From Galbibacter sp035306585 (GTDB taxonomy: Bacteria > Bacteroidota > Bacteroidia > Flavobacteriales > Flavobacteriaceae): a DNA stretch of 64,000 bases. The notes under the pieces were generated by a model that searched no databases, was not told the DNA's origin, and worked only from the letters and a program-made list of their open reading frames with translations. The translations under genes were made by a program, and so were the position numbers. This document shows, one piece after another, positions 62,802-64,000 of this stretch. The stretch is taken from contig NZ_DATGNU010000043.1 of NCBI RefSeq assembly GCF_035306585.1, positions 1 to 64,000 on the forward strand. The letters are read 5' to 3'. The number at the start of each line of letters is the position of its first letter. Positions within the stretch are counted from its first letter, which is position 1.

Positions 62802-64000
62802 TTAGTTTCTAAAATCCAGCCAAAGTATCATTGAAATACCATCGTCTCCGCTTTTAATTCGGATGTTTGTCGGCTGACTATTGGGTCCGTGTTGGGGTAC
62901 TGGCTTAAAAGAGTGCATTGCAGGGATCTCATATAAGAACGAAAGGTCTCCCTCTGGAAAATCGGGATAGCCCTTGGATCCTTTAAATCCATTTTTTGGC
63001 TGCTCTGGAGTAAAAAGTCTTAAAAACACCTTTTCTGATTCACTAAATACCTTAAAACTGTTTTTATCAGCCTCGATGCTAGCGGCCATTAGATTCGCAT
63101 GATAACCTTTAAACTCAGGATAGATGAGATTTTCAAAACTCTCCCCAGTGATGGTATTATTGTACTGTTTTTCCCAAAATCCAAAATTTGCCCCTTTTAT
63201 TCGATTTTTCCAAACTCTATAGGGGCCACTTCCGAACCATCTCATTCCTTTGACTCCTTGTTCTGGATAAGAAAAGGTAATCCCAAAAACATCGATATCG
63301 GGTTGAAAGAACGCCCCGTCAAAACCACTACTTCGGCCAACATTTTTTAGTGCAACCATATGCATTTTCAATCGTCCATCTGGATACATCTTCCATTTGA
63401 TATGGTCAATGCCCCCATTATATTCTACTAGGCATACTGCTGTATCCTCTTCCATAAAAACCTTCACCTTTTCAACGGTAGCTTTAAACCCAATGGGTAT
63501 AGGACCATTATCTAACGGGATGCGTCCCAATTGGTTACTAACATTTTTAAGCAGTCCATCCTTTTTTCCAATTTCAATTTTAATGTTGGAAGCATTTAAT
63601 GCTACAGTTTGCGCATTTTCAACAATATTTGCCGTAGCTTTTTGCTCCGCTGGCTTAATTAATTTTTGACTGTAATATGAAGGCCTATGAATGGGCCAGG
63701 TCCAAGTATTAATTTCTCTTCCATAGGGATCTTTGACAGTAATTTCTAGCCAATCTCCTTTAAAAAAATTACCTGGCAAATCCAAGTGAACTCTTCTTTT
63801 CTCCCCAGGTAAAATACTGGGTAAATTAATAATACCTTCAGCTATGGTATGAGCGTTTTGGCGCTGATAAAGCATCGTATTTGGAAGCTCGACAACACGA
63901 TATAGCATCGTTGTCTTATTTAAATTGGTAAACAAATATTGGTTGGAGATATAGAATTCACCAGTGAAGCTTTTCGTAATTCTAAGGGGTTCAAACTGAA
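62802..64000 (-). CDS. GH2 beta-galactosidase-type C-terminal part (partial, runs off the right edge)
   Basis: The minus-strand frame stays open to base 64000, where it reads FEPLRITKSFTGEFYISNQYLFTNLNKTTMLYRVVEL, the GH2 domain 4 motif (ITNRYxFTNLxxxxLxWxL). It continues with a Bgal small-chain domain: NASNIKIEIGKKDGLLKNVS, GIDHIKWKMYPDGRLKMHMVAL, MRWFGSGPYRVWKNRIKGANFGFWEKQYNNTITGESFENLIYPEFKG. The catalytic domain lies beyond the window. It probably removes beta-galactose from rhamnogalacturonan side chains. It lies 13 bases upstream of the CE12 gene in one operon. Confidence 0.85.
   Translation of the reverse strand, partial: QFEPLRITKSFTGEFYISNQYLFTNLNKTTMLYRVVELPNTMLYQRQNAHTIAEGIINLPSILPGEKRRVHLDLPGNFFKGDWLEITVKDPYGREINTWTWPIHRPSYYSQKLIKPAEQKATANIVENAQTVALNASNIKIEIGKKDGLLKNVSNQLGRIPLDNGPIPIGFKATVEKVKVFMEEDTAVCLVEYNGGIDHIKWKMYPDGRLKMHMVALKNVGRSSGFDGAFFQPDIDVFGITFSYPEQGVKGMRWFGSGPYRVWKNRIKGANFGFWEKQYNNTITGESFENLIYPEFKGYHANLMAASIEADKNSFKVFSESEKVFLRLFTPEQPKNGFKGSKGYPDFPEGDLSFLYEIPAMHSFKPVPQHGPNSQPTNIRIKSGDDGISMILWLDFRN

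Noticed and set aside
1..64000. tRNA, rRNA, CRISPR arrays, intact insertion sequences and prophage genes
   Set aside because: I looked for regularly spaced repeats, rRNA-like segments, TPsiC-type tRNA segments and phage structural genes and saw none. Only the decayed elements listed above remain.

Overview
The window comes from the chromosome of a Bacteroidota bacterium, most likely a member of the Flavobacteriaceae. The evidence is low GC content, TAnnTTTG-type promoter boxes instead of Shine-Dalgarno sites, a type IX secretion sorting domain, a SusC/SusD pair, and lineage-typical families such as DUF5606, exo-muramidase NamZ and DUF6448. I see no rRNA, tRNA or CRISPR array.

The first 37 kb are mainly housekeeping genes in short operons on both strands. 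They include a truncated siderophore ABC permease, ornithine aminotransferase, a Gfo/Idh/MocA oxidoreductase, a LolC/E-like permease divergent from NamZ, a sterol-desaturase-like hydroxylase, a YkgJ protein, a methyltransferase, PAP2, MATE, MazG, DUF5606, peptide deformylase, a very small T9SS protein and RuvX. DapD follows, then a sugar-transfer group (three family 2 glycosyltransferases and a UDP-sugar epimerase), TsaC, CCA-adding enzyme, heme A synthase, a pRiA4b-like protein, NdpA, DUF2200 and an unrecognised 359-residue protein. An ABC exporter, UvrB, Hsp20, CysH, SucC, LysA, a thioredoxin, a class A beta-lactamase-like lipoprotein and a VOC protein complete this part. Two spots hold decayed mobile DNA: an IS200-type TnpA remnant at about 7.9-8.15 kb, and a possible group II intron fragment at about 12.1-12.35 kb.

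From 37 to 41.5 kb a GH15 enzyme and a fused OtsA-OtsB trehalose synthase/phosphatase are transcribed away from each other. From 41.5 to 64 kb there is a pectin (rhamnogalacturonan) utilisation locus in two blocks. The left block, on the minus strand, encodes GH28, GH106 alpha-L-rhamnosidase, GH105 unsaturated galacturonyl hydrolase and an esterase-GH43 fusion. The right block encodes SusC, SusD, a second GH28 and L-rhamnose mutarotase on the plus strand, then a two-domain CE12 acetylesterase and a GH2 C-terminus on the minus strand. Together they fit binding, deacetylation and stepwise trimming of rhamnose, galacturonic acid and galactose residues. No polysaccharide lyase and no PUL regulator lie in the window.

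Between the two PUL blocks sit lipoate ligase, a small operon and NhaA. The small operon (Rrf2 regulator, DUF6448, HMA-like protein lacking cysteines) has matching inverted repeats abutting the promoter boxes of both the regulator and DUF6448. This is the clearest regulatory circuit visible in the window.
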